Of a stretch of 21,534 nt of DNA, positions 1 through 7,622 are shown piece by piece. How positions within the stretch are numbered: position 1 is the first letter of the stretch; every line of letters begins with the position of its first letter. A program made the position numbers and the translations under genes. The DNA comes from CAZFIM01 sp964519615 (lineage in GTDB: Bacteria; Chloroflexota; Dehalococcoidia; GIF9; UBA5629). The notes below the pieces were generated by a model that was not told the origin of the DNA, ran no database searches, and saw nothing but the letters and a program-made list of their open reading frames with translations. Location of the stretch: assembly GCA_964519615.1 (NCBI GenBank), contig CAZFIM010000040.1, positions 1-21,534 on the forward strand. Direction: 5' to 3'.

Positions 1-56
1 AGTATATTCGATATCTCAGCTAAACGCAATATATTATGTCGTTATATATAGTATGC

Positions 57-62
57 TATACT
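57..62 (+). promoter_or_regulatory. possible extended -10 before the SDH-family gene
   Basis: TATACT at 57-62 is preceded by TG plus one base (54-56), the extended -10 pattern. No good -35 is visible. It lies only a few bases before the first possible start codon, so transcription from here would give an almost leaderless message. The real promoter may lie left of the window. Confidence 0.25.
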
Positions 63-75
63 ATTAGTGATTAGT

Positions 76-1074
76 ATGTTAGCTGAACGAATACCTCTAT
101 ATCGTCAGTTAGAAGATAAGCGTAAATCGAAGGTAATAACATATATTACCGGTGATCGCAGAAACCTTGAAACACAAATCCATCCTGAAGTTATTGATTT
201 CTTTGTTCACCATCTAGACATTATCGGTAATGTTGAACGTATTTCGTTATTCTTGTATACAAGTGGAGGAAATACCCTAGCTTCGTGGAGTATTGCAAAT
301 TTAATTCGGCAATTTTGCAATAAATTTGAAGTTATTATACCAATGAAAGCCCATAGTGGAGGGACTCTTATTTCTCTCGGAGCCGATACAATATTAATGA
401 CTAAACAAGCTACTCTAGGCCCTATTGATCCAAGTGTTAATACGCCCATGAATCCACAGCCGGTTGGTGCGAATCCTAATCAAAGAGTATCTGTCAGTGT
501 TGAAGCTATTAATGGTTTCCTTGATTTCGTGAAATCTGCTTCTGTGCCAAAAGATGATATAGGCACAATTATCAATGAACTATCTAAGCAAGTACACCCT
601 CTTGTTCTTGGGCAGGCATATAGGGCAAGAACCCAAATAAGAATGCTAGCAAGTAAACTTCTATCTAGGCAAATTAACGATAAGGAAAAAGTGGAGAATA
701 TTCTTCAATTTCTATGCAGCGAATCGGGTAGTCATGACTATACAATTAATCGTAAAGAAGCACGTGATGAATTGAAATTAGTAATTGAGAAACCCGATGA
801 TGATTTGTATCAAACAATTAAAATGCTCTATGATAATATTGCGAATGAGCTTGAATTATCTTCGCCATTCGATCCTAATATGCTACTTGGTGGAAATAAT
901 CAATCAAGTTATGTATTTCGTCGTGCATTGATCGAAAGTATATCTGGTGGTTGTAATGTTTTTGTCAGCGAAGGAGAGCTTAAACGTCAATCCGTTCAAG
1001 TTCGGCCAGGTATAACACAGCAAGTAGTTCAAGATACTAGAACCTTTGAAGGGTGGAGACATGAACCTAATTGA
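76..1074 (+). CDS. SDH-family (serine dehydrogenase proteinase, ClpP/SppA-like fold) protein
   Basis: The protein is about 332 residues and has the hallmarks of the SDH family (SDH_sah, PF01972), membraneless relatives of SppA with a ClpP/crotonase fold. Visible elements are a Y-T-S-G-G-N strand turn near residue 60, then A-H-S-G-G-T-L-I-S, where the Ser in HSGG is the expected nucleophile, then the A-T-L-G-P-I-D-P-S segment typical of SppA-like enzymes. There is no signal peptide or membrane segment, so it should be cytoplasmic. GTG at 67 and ATG at 76 are both possible starts. Neither has a Shine-Dalgarno; ATG is preferred. It is clearly AT-richer than genes further right. It overlaps the next gene and forms a cassette with the following two. 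Substrate is unknown; family members have been studied as proteases, but the role here could be defence or protein quality control (inference). Confidence 0.8.
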   Translation: MLAERIPLYRQLEDKRKSKVITYITGDRRNLETQIHPEVIDFFVHHLDIIGNVERISLFLYTSGGNTLASWSIANLIRQFCNKFEVIIPMKAHSGGTLISLGADTILMTKQATLGPIDPSVNTPMNPQPVGANPNQRVSVSVEAINGFLDFVKSASVPKDDIGTIINELSKQVHPLVLGQAYRARTQIRMLASKLLSRQINDKEKVENILQFLCSESGSHDYTINRKEARDELKLVIEKPDDDLYQTIKMLYDNIANELELSSPFDPNMLLGGNNQSSYVFRRALIESISGGCNVFVSEGELKRQSVQVRPGITQQVVQDTRTFEGWRHEPN

Positions 1075-1327
1075 TAATGATAAAATAGAGTATGTAAAAG
1101 AATCAACAGCAGCTAATACTTCGTTTAGCTCTAGTTCAAGCGATAGTTCATCGTTGATTATCGGAAGTATTCCGGTACGAATTGATTTTTATCACCAACC
1201 TGAGCAGCCCCAGTTAGATGATTATGCAGTAGTTACAAACATAGATAGGGCCCGTATTAAAAAAGTCTACCCAAAACCTAGTAGAGCAAAATCACCAGTA
1301 ATTGGGGCAGACCTTGATATTATTTGA
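1061..1327 (+). CDS. small Ser-rich hypothetical protein in the SDH cassette
   Basis: No family is recognised. The 88-residue product has a low-complexity serine tract at about residues 26-38, then a hydrophobic stretch with S-I-P-V-R-I-D-F, and an acidic C terminus ending in D-L-D-I-I. It looks partly disordered, like a linker or adaptor. An upstream TTG at 1046 would give five more residues, but the GGGTGGAG motif at 1051-1058 sits correctly only for ATG 1061. The start overlaps the end of the SDH gene (stop at 1072-1074), and the next gene begins 4 bases after its stop, so the three genes are very probably translationally coupled. Confidence 0.6.
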   Translation: MNLIDNDKIEYVKESTAANTSFSSSSSDSSSLIIGSIPVRIDFYHQPEQPQLDDYAVVTNIDRARIKKVYPKPSRAKSPVIGADLDII

Positions 1328-1331
1328 ATAA

Positions 1332-1883
1332 ATGTTTATCGAGACTAAAACTGATAATTTGCACCAAGGTGATATTCTTGAGCAAGTTTTGTTTACTCCC
1401 TGTATATTCCACAAAGCAAAAGACGGACAATTTACTCTGCCTCAAACCTTAATCCGGCGAACTTATCTTGTTATAATTTCTCATTGCTGCGAACTAACAT
1501 GGTATGAAAACGATCAAGGAAAACTGCAGCCCAGAAGGCCATATATATTAGTTGCACCCTTGTCATTAAAACTGCCGTTTGAAGTTGATTCTCCTGAATA
1601 TCAAAGGCTAATAGAAAATGGTATAAGTCGACCTGAAAATGATCCTGTCCAATTCTTTTATTATCAGAACAATGATGTAATAGGTTCTGAATCAGTTGTT
1701 GATTTTTCAACCATATTACCTATTAGACATAAACTATTATTGGATATCGGCTTAAAAAAGTTGTTACAGCTTAATGTCAAACATCGACATCTATTTCGAA
1801 CAAAGTTACACGAATATTTCTCGAGGATACCTGAAGAAGAATGGGAAGAGGTTCAACAATTATTCCCCGAAGATTTTACTTAA
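1332..1883 (+). CDS. hypothetical protein with S-H-C-C-E motif
   Basis: This is a 183-residue soluble protein with no signal peptide. Near the N terminus it has G-D-I-L (residues 13-16), and at about residues 49-54 a strand ending in I-I-S-H-C-C-E-L. I associate the arrangement G-D-I followed by a beta strand ending in S-x-x-C-[DE]-[IL] with uncharacterised proteins in accessory or defence-type operons, but I cannot name a family. The C terminus is acidic and helical (P-E-E-E-W-E-E). The Cys-Cys pair could bind metal or be catalytic (inference). It is the last gene of the cassette, directly before a terminator, and is AT-rich like its neighbours. Confidence 0.65.
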   Translation: MFIETKTDNLHQGDILEQVLFTPCIFHKAKDGQFTLPQTLIRRTYLVIISHCCELTWYENDQGKLQPRRPYILVAPLSLKLPFEVDSPEYQRLIENGISRPENDPVQFFYYQNNDVIGSESVVDFSTILPIRHKLLLDIGLKKLLQLNVKHRHLFRTKLHEYFSRIPEEEWEEVQQLFPEDFT

Positions 1884-1930
1884 TGGATGTCCATAATGCT
1901 ACACTTTTGAATGCGCCCCTTTTCCTACGT

Positions 1931-1959
1931 GCAGCCTGCCCTCAGGCTGCCGTATTTTT
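1931..1959 (+). terminator. intrinsic terminator of the SDH cassette
   Basis: A perfect 8-bp stem (GCAGCCTG 1931-1938 with CAGGCTGC 1943-1950) and a CCCT loop are followed by a T run at 1955-1959 on the + strand. On the - strand no T run follows the stem, so it is oriented for the cassette, not for the converging MFS gene. Confidence 0.75.
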
Positions 1960-1975
1960 CCTTCATATGGGACTT

Positions 1976-3232
1976 CTATCCGGAAACAACCGGAAACGTT
2001 TTACTTGATTTGGCCAGGTCCCGGCACAAAATGAGCGCAAGTACAATGCCTGCAAATGCCAGAGAAATATCGGTAAGAAACGCAGTCCGGTAGCTGGCCG
2101 TGACATCGTGTATATAACCGAATACGTAGGGGCTGGAAGCCGCGCCAAAGGCAATGAAAAGATTGATTACGCTGAATATCCTCGCGTGAGCGCGGGGCCC
2201 CCAGATCCTGGCTATTAAAGTGGAGCCCAGCACCAGTACGCCCGTGCTGAAACCGAACAGCATCCCGAATAAATATAAATACCATACCTCTCCGGCAAGC
2301 AGCAGTCCGCAGAGGGTCAGCATCAGCGTAATTAAACAGGCAACAAGCGTTTTCCCCTCGCTGATTCTATCGGCGGTGACTCCTATCCCGATTCTCCCCA
2401 GCATCATAGCGGCACCCATAAAAGACAGGATGCTCGCCGCGACCAGAGGAGCAATGCCAATATCAGTTGCGTAGGGAATAATATGGACCGTAATACCCTG
2501 AACACAAAAGGCCACACTAAAATTTATTACTACAAGTATCCAGAACTGTCTGCTGAGAGCCACTTTTCTCATGGACAGCGCAGGTAATGAGAATTCCACG
2601 GCGCGCATAGATTTTTTGTTCGGCAAAGCTGCGGGGATTTCTTTCTCCGCCCGCGGGTTCTTTAAAAACTGCGCGGCAGCAAGCATCACCACCAGAGCGG
2701 TGATCCCCAGGATAGCAAACGATAATTGCCAATCATAGGTAGAGATCAGGTAGGCAGCAGCCGGCGGTACGATCACCTGGCCGGCACCTATGCCGCCAAG
2801 CACTATGCCCGTTGTCAACCCTTTTCTCGCTTTAAACCGCCTGACCATGGTTGCCAGCAGCGGGACATGCACGGCATTGCCTATGCCTATTACGACGCTG
2901 TAATAAAGGTATAGCTGCCATGCCTCACCGATACTGGAAAGCAGTATATAGCCTGCACCCATAAACAGGCCGTTTATCATCAGTACGATACGGGGGCCGA
3001 AGCGGTCGGTGAGCCTGCCCAATCCAAGGCTGGCGATGCCGTGCGTGATAAAGCTTAACGCTATAGCACCGGAAGTGAGAGCCCTGGTCCAGCCGAACTC
3101 ATTCATCACCGGCTTGAAAAATACCCCGAAGGCAGAGCTCGTCCCCCCGAAGACGGCCATGATAATAAATGCGGCAGCAACTGTAAGGGTGCCGCTGAGA
3201 GCTTGATGATTATTTTCGGCAGAGTTTGGCAA
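1976..3232 (-). CDS. MFS transporter (monocarboxylate / oxalate-formate-like), copy 1
   Basis: This 418-residue, 12-helix major facilitator resembles the monocarboxylate and oxalate:formate antiporter branch. Motif A, G-R-L-T-D-R-F-G-P-R, lies at residues 72-81 between helices 2 and 3. The F-G-V-F-F-K-P stretch near residue 35 in helix 1 is shared with the next gene. A long basic cytoplasmic loop after helix 6 (about residues 190-215) separates the two halves. The start is a TTG: an in-frame TGA lies three codons upstream and no ATG is available before helix 1. No clear Shine-Dalgarno is seen. It is paralogous to the gene at 3421-4647, which reads the same way about 190 bases away. Substrate is probably a small organic anion (family-level inference). 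Confidence 0.85.
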   Translation of the reverse strand: MPNSAENNHQALSGTLTVAAAFIIMAVFGGTSSAFGVFFKPVMNEFGWTRALTSGAIALSFITHGIASLGLGRLTDRFGPRIVLMINGLFMGAGYILLSSIGEAWQLYLYYSVVIGIGNAVHVPLLATMVRRFKARKGLTTGIVLGGIGAGQVIVPPAAAYLISTYDWQLSFAILGITALVVMLAAAQFLKNPRAEKEIPAALPNKKSMRAVEFSLPALSMRKVALSRQFWILVVINFSVAFCVQGITVHIIPYATDIGIAPLVAASILSFMGAAMMLGRIGIGVTADRISEGKTLVACLITLMLTLCGLLLAGEVWYLYLFGMLFGFSTGVLVLGSTLIARIWGPRAHARIFSVINLFIAFGAASSPYVFGYIHDVTASYRTAFLTDISLAFAGIVLALILCRDLAKSSKTFPVVSG

Positions 3233-3262
3233 AGCGGGTCAGATCACACTATCTAGTAAAGC

Positions 3263-3268
3263 ATTATA
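3263..3268 (-). promoter_or_regulatory. consensus -10 for the downstream MFS gene
   Basis: The - strand reads TATAAT here, about 30 bases before the TTG start at 3232. The -35 region is poor at 16-18 bp; a TTGAGT occurs but at 21 bp spacing. If used, the second MFS gene has its own promoter rather than depending on the upstream paralogue. Confidence 0.4.
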
Positions 3269-3420
3269 CGAGAGTTTAAGCACTGAATAACTCAATTATT
3301 TTACTACTATTTACATGGCCTGACGAATTTAAGATCGTGCCGCGCAGTGCTCCAATCCCATTCCCCTGACTGCCGCTGCTATGCCGTCAGGACAGCACCG
3401 GGAAAAGAAACCAGCGCCGT

Positions 3421-4647
3421 CTACCCGGCCTTGCGCCTGCCGGAGATGCGCGCTACCAGCAGCACTGCCGCTATCAGTCCCAGCAGGGCCACAGCTACAC
3501 CGGTGAGGAAAGCCTCGTGATAGTTGGTGTTGAGGTCGTGAATATATCCGAACAAATACGGGCTTATCGAGGCGCCGAAGGTAAAGCTGAATGTGGTCAT
3601 ACCGAACAGTGCGGCATGCCTTTTCAGCCCATAAATCCGGGCTATCAGTGTGGAACCTATAGCCGATGAGGTGCTTAAAGCCAGCCCGAACAAGACGGCG
3701 ATGAGATAGAAGGCCGCTATCTGCCTGACCAGAAGCAGCCCGATGGAAGCTGCCGCCAGCAGCACAAAACCTATAAGAAATATGCGGTCCTCCCCTATCT
3801 TATCGGCGGCGGCGCCCATGGCCACCCGCCCGGCAATCAACGCGCCACCTATCACGGAGAGGATGCTTGCCGCTACGGTGGGCGCTATGCCCAGGTCGGT
3901 GGCATACGGCACGATATGCACCATAACGGCCATAGTGCAGTAGGCCAGACAGAATTGGATGGCCATTATCAGCCATAACTGTACCGTATGCATCGCATCC
4001 CGCACGGAAGGTTCGCCCACACTCTGTTCCGCCAGAGCAGCTCCGCTCCCTGCCGTAGATGCGTCAGCAGTCCTTCCGCCGGGATATTTAAGGAACTGCG
4101 CCGAGACCATCATCAGCAGCAGAGCACCTATACCAATAATAATATAGGAGAAACGCCAGTCATAGACAGAAATCATCCAGGCAGCCAGCGGCGGCACGAT
4201 CAGCTGGCCCACACCCACCCCCGCCATGACGATGCCCGTTATCAGACCTCTGCGTTCGGTATAATTCTGCGAGACGGTGGAGAGTATGGGCACATGGACG
4301 CAGTTGGCAATGCCTATCATAACGCTGTAAAACACGTACAGGTGCCATACATGGCTTGTTTGCGCCATCAGCACGTACCCGAGGCCCATGAACAGCGCTT
4401 CCACCGTCATAATAAGACGCGGGCCTACCCTGCCTAAAATTCTACCTATCAGCAGGCCGGTGAGCCCGTGCGTGATATAGCTGAGCGAGTAGGCGCCGGA
4501 GGTCACCGCTCTGCTCCAGCCCAGCTCGTTTATCAGCGGCTTGAAGAACACGCCGAATGCAAAACGTGTTCCACCGAAGGTGGCTGCAATGACAAAGGCG
4601 GCAACAGCAATAATATAGTTGTACGATGTTTTTTGTTCCTCAGACAT
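3421..4647 (-). CDS. MFS transporter (monocarboxylate / oxalate-formate-like), copy 2
   Basis: This 12-helix MFS carrier is clearly paralogous to 1976-3232. Shared blocks are F-G-V-F-F-K-P in helix 1, T-S-G-A near helix 2, H-V-P at helix 4 and I-V-P-P at helix 5, in the same order and spacing. Motif A is degenerate: G-R-I-L-G-R-V-G-P-R at residues 68-77, so the usual Asp is Gly. The frame is open to a TTG at 4680, but ATG 4647 gives an N terminus matching the paralogue length (about 408 residues), so I chose it. The loop between halves is rich in Ala, Ser and Gly. The product should be an inner-membrane transporter for a small organic acid or related metabolite (inference). Confidence 0.85.
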   Translation of the reverse strand: MSEEQKTSYNYIIAVAAFVIAATFGGTRFAFGVFFKPLINELGWSRAVTSGAYSLSYITHGLTGLLIGRILGRVGPRLIMTVEALFMGLGYVLMAQTSHVWHLYVFYSVMIGIANCVHVPILSTVSQNYTERRGLITGIVMAGVGVGQLIVPPLAAWMISVYDWRFSYIIIGIGALLLMMVSAQFLKYPGGRTADASTAGSGAALAEQSVGEPSVRDAMHTVQLWLIMAIQFCLAYCTMAVMVHIVPYATDLGIAPTVAASILSVIGGALIAGRVAMGAAADKIGEDRIFLIGFVLLAAASIGLLLVRQIAAFYLIAVLFGLALSTSSAIGSTLIARIYGLKRHAALFGMTTFSFTFGASISPYLFGYIHDLNTNYHEAFLTGVAVALLGLIAAVLLVARISGRRKAG

Positions 4648-4846
4648 GACGGATTCAGGCCAGAACGTTTCTGAACGCAAGCTTCAAAAAACGGCCGCAA
4701 TATAAACACACTGTAATATGTATATATTCTACCACCGTCTGCTGCGGTTTTCCTGCACGCAGCCCTGATAACATAGCGGCTGACGGATAACAGGGCTGCC
4801 TTATCCGCAACAGGACATTTTGCACTCATCCCGGCCACAGGAGTTA

Positions 4847-4875
4847 TTGACATGCGATAACAAAGCTAATATAGT
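4847..4875 (+). promoter_or_regulatory. near-consensus housekeeping promoter
   Basis: TTGACA (4847-4852), a 17-bp spacer and TATAGT (4870-4875) lie on the + strand, 44 bases before the ATG of the small membrane protein at 4920. It is among the best promoter matches in the window. Confidence 0.75.
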
Positions 4876-4919
4876 GTAAGTACGGCCTTGAATATTATTT
4901 GGGATGGGAGGGGCGGAAG

Positions 4920-5204
4920 ATGACAAAAACTGGTAAAGCATGGACAGCGGGCGGTCTTTTTATTCTGTTCCTTATGATATTTATACCATTATTTTTATTC
5001 TTAGTACTAGGTTACGCCAGCTGCGGAATGGTTGAATTGCAATACGATGGTGGAAATCTTCCGCAAGGGGCGTCCCTATTCGGCGCTGACAGCGGGGGAA
5101 CACCCGCTACTGATATCAGAAACCTGTCCACCAAGGAAACAAATGTGGCTTCAGGCGGCGATGCCGATCAGAGCAGCAACAGCGGCTGCAGTGACGGAAA
5201 ATAG
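4920..5204 (+). CDS. small single-pass membrane protein or possible lipoprotein, unknown function
   Basis: No family is recognised. The 94-residue product has a short basic N terminus (M-T-K-T-G-K), one strongly hydrophobic segment at about residues 12-32, and then L-G-Y-A-S-C-G. This resembles a lipobox, but Tyr at -3 is unusual, so lipidation is uncertain. The remaining 60 or so residues are Gly/Ser/Asp-rich and probably disordered outside the membrane. An in-frame TTG at 4899 exists, but the strong purine-rich GGGAGGGGCGG at 4906-4916 fixes ATG 4920. It is a monocistronic unit under a near-consensus promoter. No terminator is obvious in the 228 bases that follow. Confidence 0.55.
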   Translation: MTKTGKAWTAGGLFILFLMIFIPLFLFLVLGYASCGMVELQYDGGNLPQGASLFGADSGGTPATDIRNLSTKETNVASGGDADQSSNSGCSDGK

Positions 5205-5432
5205 AAATTTCTTGCTTATCTTTCTGCCTGCTGCCCGGAGGAAATCAAATTGCGCGGTACTGCCCCGATAGTAAGGTGTGTCCGGAAGCATACTGATATA
5301 CACTTTCTTCCGCATGGTGCCCGGCAGATTGCAGTATTTTTCTGAAACGGCCCTGCGGCTGTTCTATAATAGCACTCTCCATATATCGGGAATCACGGGC
5401 AGATACATACGGGGAGTATTCAATTAATTATC

Positions 5433-5921
5433 TTATACTTTTTTCTTCTTTGCCCGTACGACGAGGACGGGCACACTTTCCTCATGACGCAGGACTTTAT
5501 CCGTTATACTTCCGAAAACCCAGCGGCCGATGCCGGAGCGGCCGTGAGTGGACATAGCGATCAAATTCGCGCCCTCTTCACCAGCCACCCTGACAATTTC
5601 CTCTGCGGCATTACCGAATATGACTTTTGTTCTCATGGTGATGCCGCTAATACTTATTGACTGTCTCACTCTATCAAGGTACTTCACAGCCTGCTGCTCC
5701 TGCATTTCCTTTTCCTGCAGTTCAATCCTTTTTACATAATCGGGAGTATATACGGCAACTTCCGCACTCGGCGCGGTCAATTTTAACGGTTCCAATACCT
5801 GCAGCAGCACTATTTCCTTTTCAATTTCAGGAGCAAGCTTGGACATCATTTCTTCCACAAGCGGCAGCGCGGCCTCACCCACCTTTGATCCGTCAAGCGG
5901 GACCAGAATCGTCTGTCTCAT
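5433..5921 (-). CDS. universal stress protein (UspA family, ATP-binding type)
   Basis: The 162-residue single Usp domain begins with the canonical beta strand I-L-V-P-L-D-G-S (residues 5-12). Near the C terminus it has S-T-H-G-R-S-G-I-G-R-W-V-F-G-S (124-138), the ATP-binding loop G-2x-G-9x-G-S with the first Gly replaced by Ser. V-P-V-L-V-V-R follows, and a Lys-rich tail ends the protein. The start is secure: AAGGAGGA sits just upstream of ATG 5921. Cytoplasmic Usp dimers bind ATP and respond to starvation or redox stress in many bacteria; the specific role here is not shown. It is monocistronic. Confidence 0.92.
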   Translation of the reverse strand: MRQTILVPLDGSKVGEAALPLVEEMMSKLAPEIEKEIVLLQVLEPLKLTAPSAEVAVYTPDYVKRIELQEKEMQEQQAVKYLDRVRQSISISGITMRTKVIFGNAAEEIVRVAGEEGANLIAMSTHGRSGIGRWVFGSITDKVLRHEESVPVLVVRAKKKKV

Positions 5922-6048
5922 AACCTGTCCTCCTTTATGTCAAGTTTATGACTTACACTGATAATCGTTTTATAATTACGTCTGAACATACGGGCAGCGC
6001 AAAGCTGGATTTTTCGTCCATAAAGAAAGTGCCGGGGATCTGCAGCGT

Positions 6049-6345
6049 CTAATCCAGCTCGCAATAAATGGGAGCACCTAACTCCTGAAGATTCCAGTTC
6101 TTGAATGCTCGTTCTCCGCTGTAATCCAGTATCCTCAGGTCATCGTTTTCATGAAGGTCATTGCAGACAACATCGAAATGTTTTCCATACCTGAGCCTCG
6201 CAGATTCCAAAGAGACCTCATGGGCGACGAATTTGGTAAATCCCCTCGCGCGGAATTTACCCAGCAGTTCAGGATGATTAATGGAGTCATAGGAAGTCAA
6301 GACCACCAGCGGCCCGCCGGCTGTAAACAGAAAAAAAGCTTTCAT
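6049..6345 (-). CDS. hypothetical 98-residue cytosolic protein, partner of the RsbRD_N gene
   Basis: No named family is recognised. The predicted alpha/beta protein opens with a strand M-K-A-F-F-L-F-T-A-G-G-P-L-V-V-L-T-S and has R-Y-G-x-H-F-D-V-V near the middle and R-I-L-D-Y-S-G near the end. The frame continues upstream to 6423, but GGAGGGGAGG immediately before ATG 6345 marks that as the real start. It follows the RsbRD_N gene on the same strand with 80 bases between, and the pair probably forms one transcript. A role in the same signalling process is possible but unproven. Confidence 0.6.
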   Translation of the reverse strand: MKAFFLFTAGGPLVVLTSYDSINHPELLGKFRARGFTKFVAHEVSLESARLRYGKHFDVVCNDLHENDDLRILDYSGERAFKNWNLQELGAPIYCELD

Positions 6346-6425
6346 AACCGCCTCCCCTCCGGTTTTTATCCTGTCACTTCTGAAAAGCTGATATCCTGAT
6401 TTCTTTAGTATCCCGTTAATCACAG

Positions 6426-6875
6426 CTACGCTGCAAGATTCCTGTACTCGCGGATGATGACATATGTGGCATAGTCGGTTATCAATACCGTCCTGTTAAT
6501 GCTCTGGACCGACTGGTAAATATCCAGCATGCTGGTAAATAAAGCCTGGAATTCAGCGTAAAGCCACAGGTGCCGCCGCATCATCACCAGCGCGTACACG
6601 GCCTCCTGCAAAGGAATACCTTCAGCATACCTGGCAGCCGCGTAGCGGGAGAAATAGCTGTCAATTGCAGAATAGAGATCATCGCTGTTATAGATTCTCT
6701 TGAGGTTCTTATAGAAAGAGACGGCAGAAGCAAGCGCTTTATTTTCCGGCAGCCCGTGGTACGATGAGACTCTTTTATTTTTCAGGATATGCTTCCACCA
6801 TGCCCCGGCTATATGTTCAGCGTGGTGTTCGGCAAAATCAAGCAGCCTGTCCGTAGCAACCTGGCTTAACATCAT
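6426..6875 (-). CDS. stand-alone RsbRD N-terminal-domain protein (sensor-like)
   Basis: The 149-residue all-helical protein matches the RsbT co-antagonist RsbRD N-terminal domain (PF14361 type). It has an N-terminal L-L-D-F-A-E-H-H-A helix, a W-W-K-H segment near residue 26, F-Y-K-N-L near residue 55, and a Y-A-x-G-I-P-L-Q-E-A-V-Y-A-L pattern around residues 83-96. In RsbR paralogues this globin-like domain is fused to a STAS domain in the stressosome; here the ORF ends before any STAS part. GGAGG lies just before the tandem ATGs. It heads a small operon with the 98-residue protein. Likely a free-standing sensory or protein-interaction domain (inference). Confidence 0.72.
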   Translation of the reverse strand: MMLSQVATDRLLDFAEHHAEHIAGAWWKHILKNKRVSSYHGLPENKALASAVSFYKNLKRIYNSDDLYSAIDSYFSRYAAARYAEGIPLQEAVYALVMMRRHLWLYAEFQALFTSMLDIYQSVQSINRTVLITDYATYVIIREYRNLAA

Positions 6876-7042
6876 ACTGTACCTCCTTTCCCTTCCTCAC
6901 CATGATGACGTTTGATACAATTCAACCAGGTTATATCTCAATTCTAGTACAACTACTCTTATATAACAAGAGGATTTCTGTTACTATTTCTATAACGCAG
7001 CCGCAAGCGGCAGGTAATACATTAATTGAGAGCAGGCACTAG

Positions 7043-7369
7043 ATGGAAACGAATGAAACTGACTTCAATAAGAATTCACCCGGCTTTAAAGCCCTGATAA
7101 AACTCCTTGCCGGCATCCCGGCAAACAGCGAGGACCATGCTCCGGCAAATGATGCCGCAAGCAGATTGGTGCCCCTCATATTCGGAGACAAATGGCAGCG
7201 CCCGTCCGAACATCAAAAAGAACTGCTGATAAATGCTTCGGCCGAACGTCTCTGGTTTAACTACAACGCGCTGCGAACGTCCGGTGAAGATGATGCAGAC
7301 GAGGCGGCAAGGAAAGTTCTTGAGAGCGAGATATCATTTCTTGCATCCAATCTGAGATACTCCCGCTAG
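7043..7369 (+). CDS. hypothetical 108-residue protein
   Basis: Not recognised. The protein is soluble and probably helical, with an N-terminal polar segment, a central stretch containing F-G-D-K-W-Q-R-P-S, then W-F-N-Y-N-A-L, and an acidic region E-D-D-A-D-E-A-A. The ATG at 7043 is preceded only by a weak GAGAGCAGG. It is isolated: the gene to its left is divergent and the region to its right is gene debris on the other strand. No promoter or terminator is convincing. GCCGCAAGCGGC at 7000-7011 is a short dyad in its leader. Confidence 0.45.
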   Translation: METNETDFNKNSPGFKALIKLLAGIPANSEDHAPANDAASRLVPLIFGDKWQRPSEHQKELLINASAERLWFNYNALRTSGEDDADEAARKVLESEISFLASNLRYSR

Positions 7370-7376
7370 TTGCTCT

Positions 7377-7606
7377 TTACTGCATTACGGGGTTATGTGG
7401 ATCTTTGCCAGGTGTTTGAGCCGCTTTCATGAGCGGATAATACCGCAGCAGCAGATCTATGCACCTGAGGTTCTCCAGTGAGAGGGAAGTCTGATCTCTT
7501 TAGAGACGGCCAATCCCTGATTCCCCGTCTGCTGGCAGAGGAAATTGCGGTTCCTGCCCGCGGAACCGCCGACCACGATCAACAGCTGGTCCGGCCTTTG
7601 ATCCCA
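7377..7606 (-). pseudogene. gene remnant, C-terminal part of an unidentified (possibly SIS-like) protein
   Basis: Two adjacent frames on - join into a plausible C terminus if one frameshift near 7475-7500 is allowed. The first carries D-Q-L-L-I-V-V-G-G-S-A-G-R-N, a strand with a Gly/Ser-rich turn. The second ends A-Q-T-P-G-K-D-P-H-N-P-V-M-Q before a stop at 7377-7379. The last part resembles the G-x-D-P-D-x-P ending common in SIS-domain proteins, but that match is weak. A TAA at 7607-7609 blocks the frame upstream. No intact alternative gene covers this stretch on either strand. Confidence 0.3.
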
Positions 7607-7622
7607 TTAAAGGTCTGTACTC

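Noticed and set aside
1911..2093. 60-residue frame on + after the SDH cassette
   Set aside because: It spans the terminator and then runs antisense into the MFS gene.
3988..4437. 149-residue frame on + opposite MFS copy 2
   Set aside because: It is antisense to a clear transporter and is His/Arg-rich with no family features.
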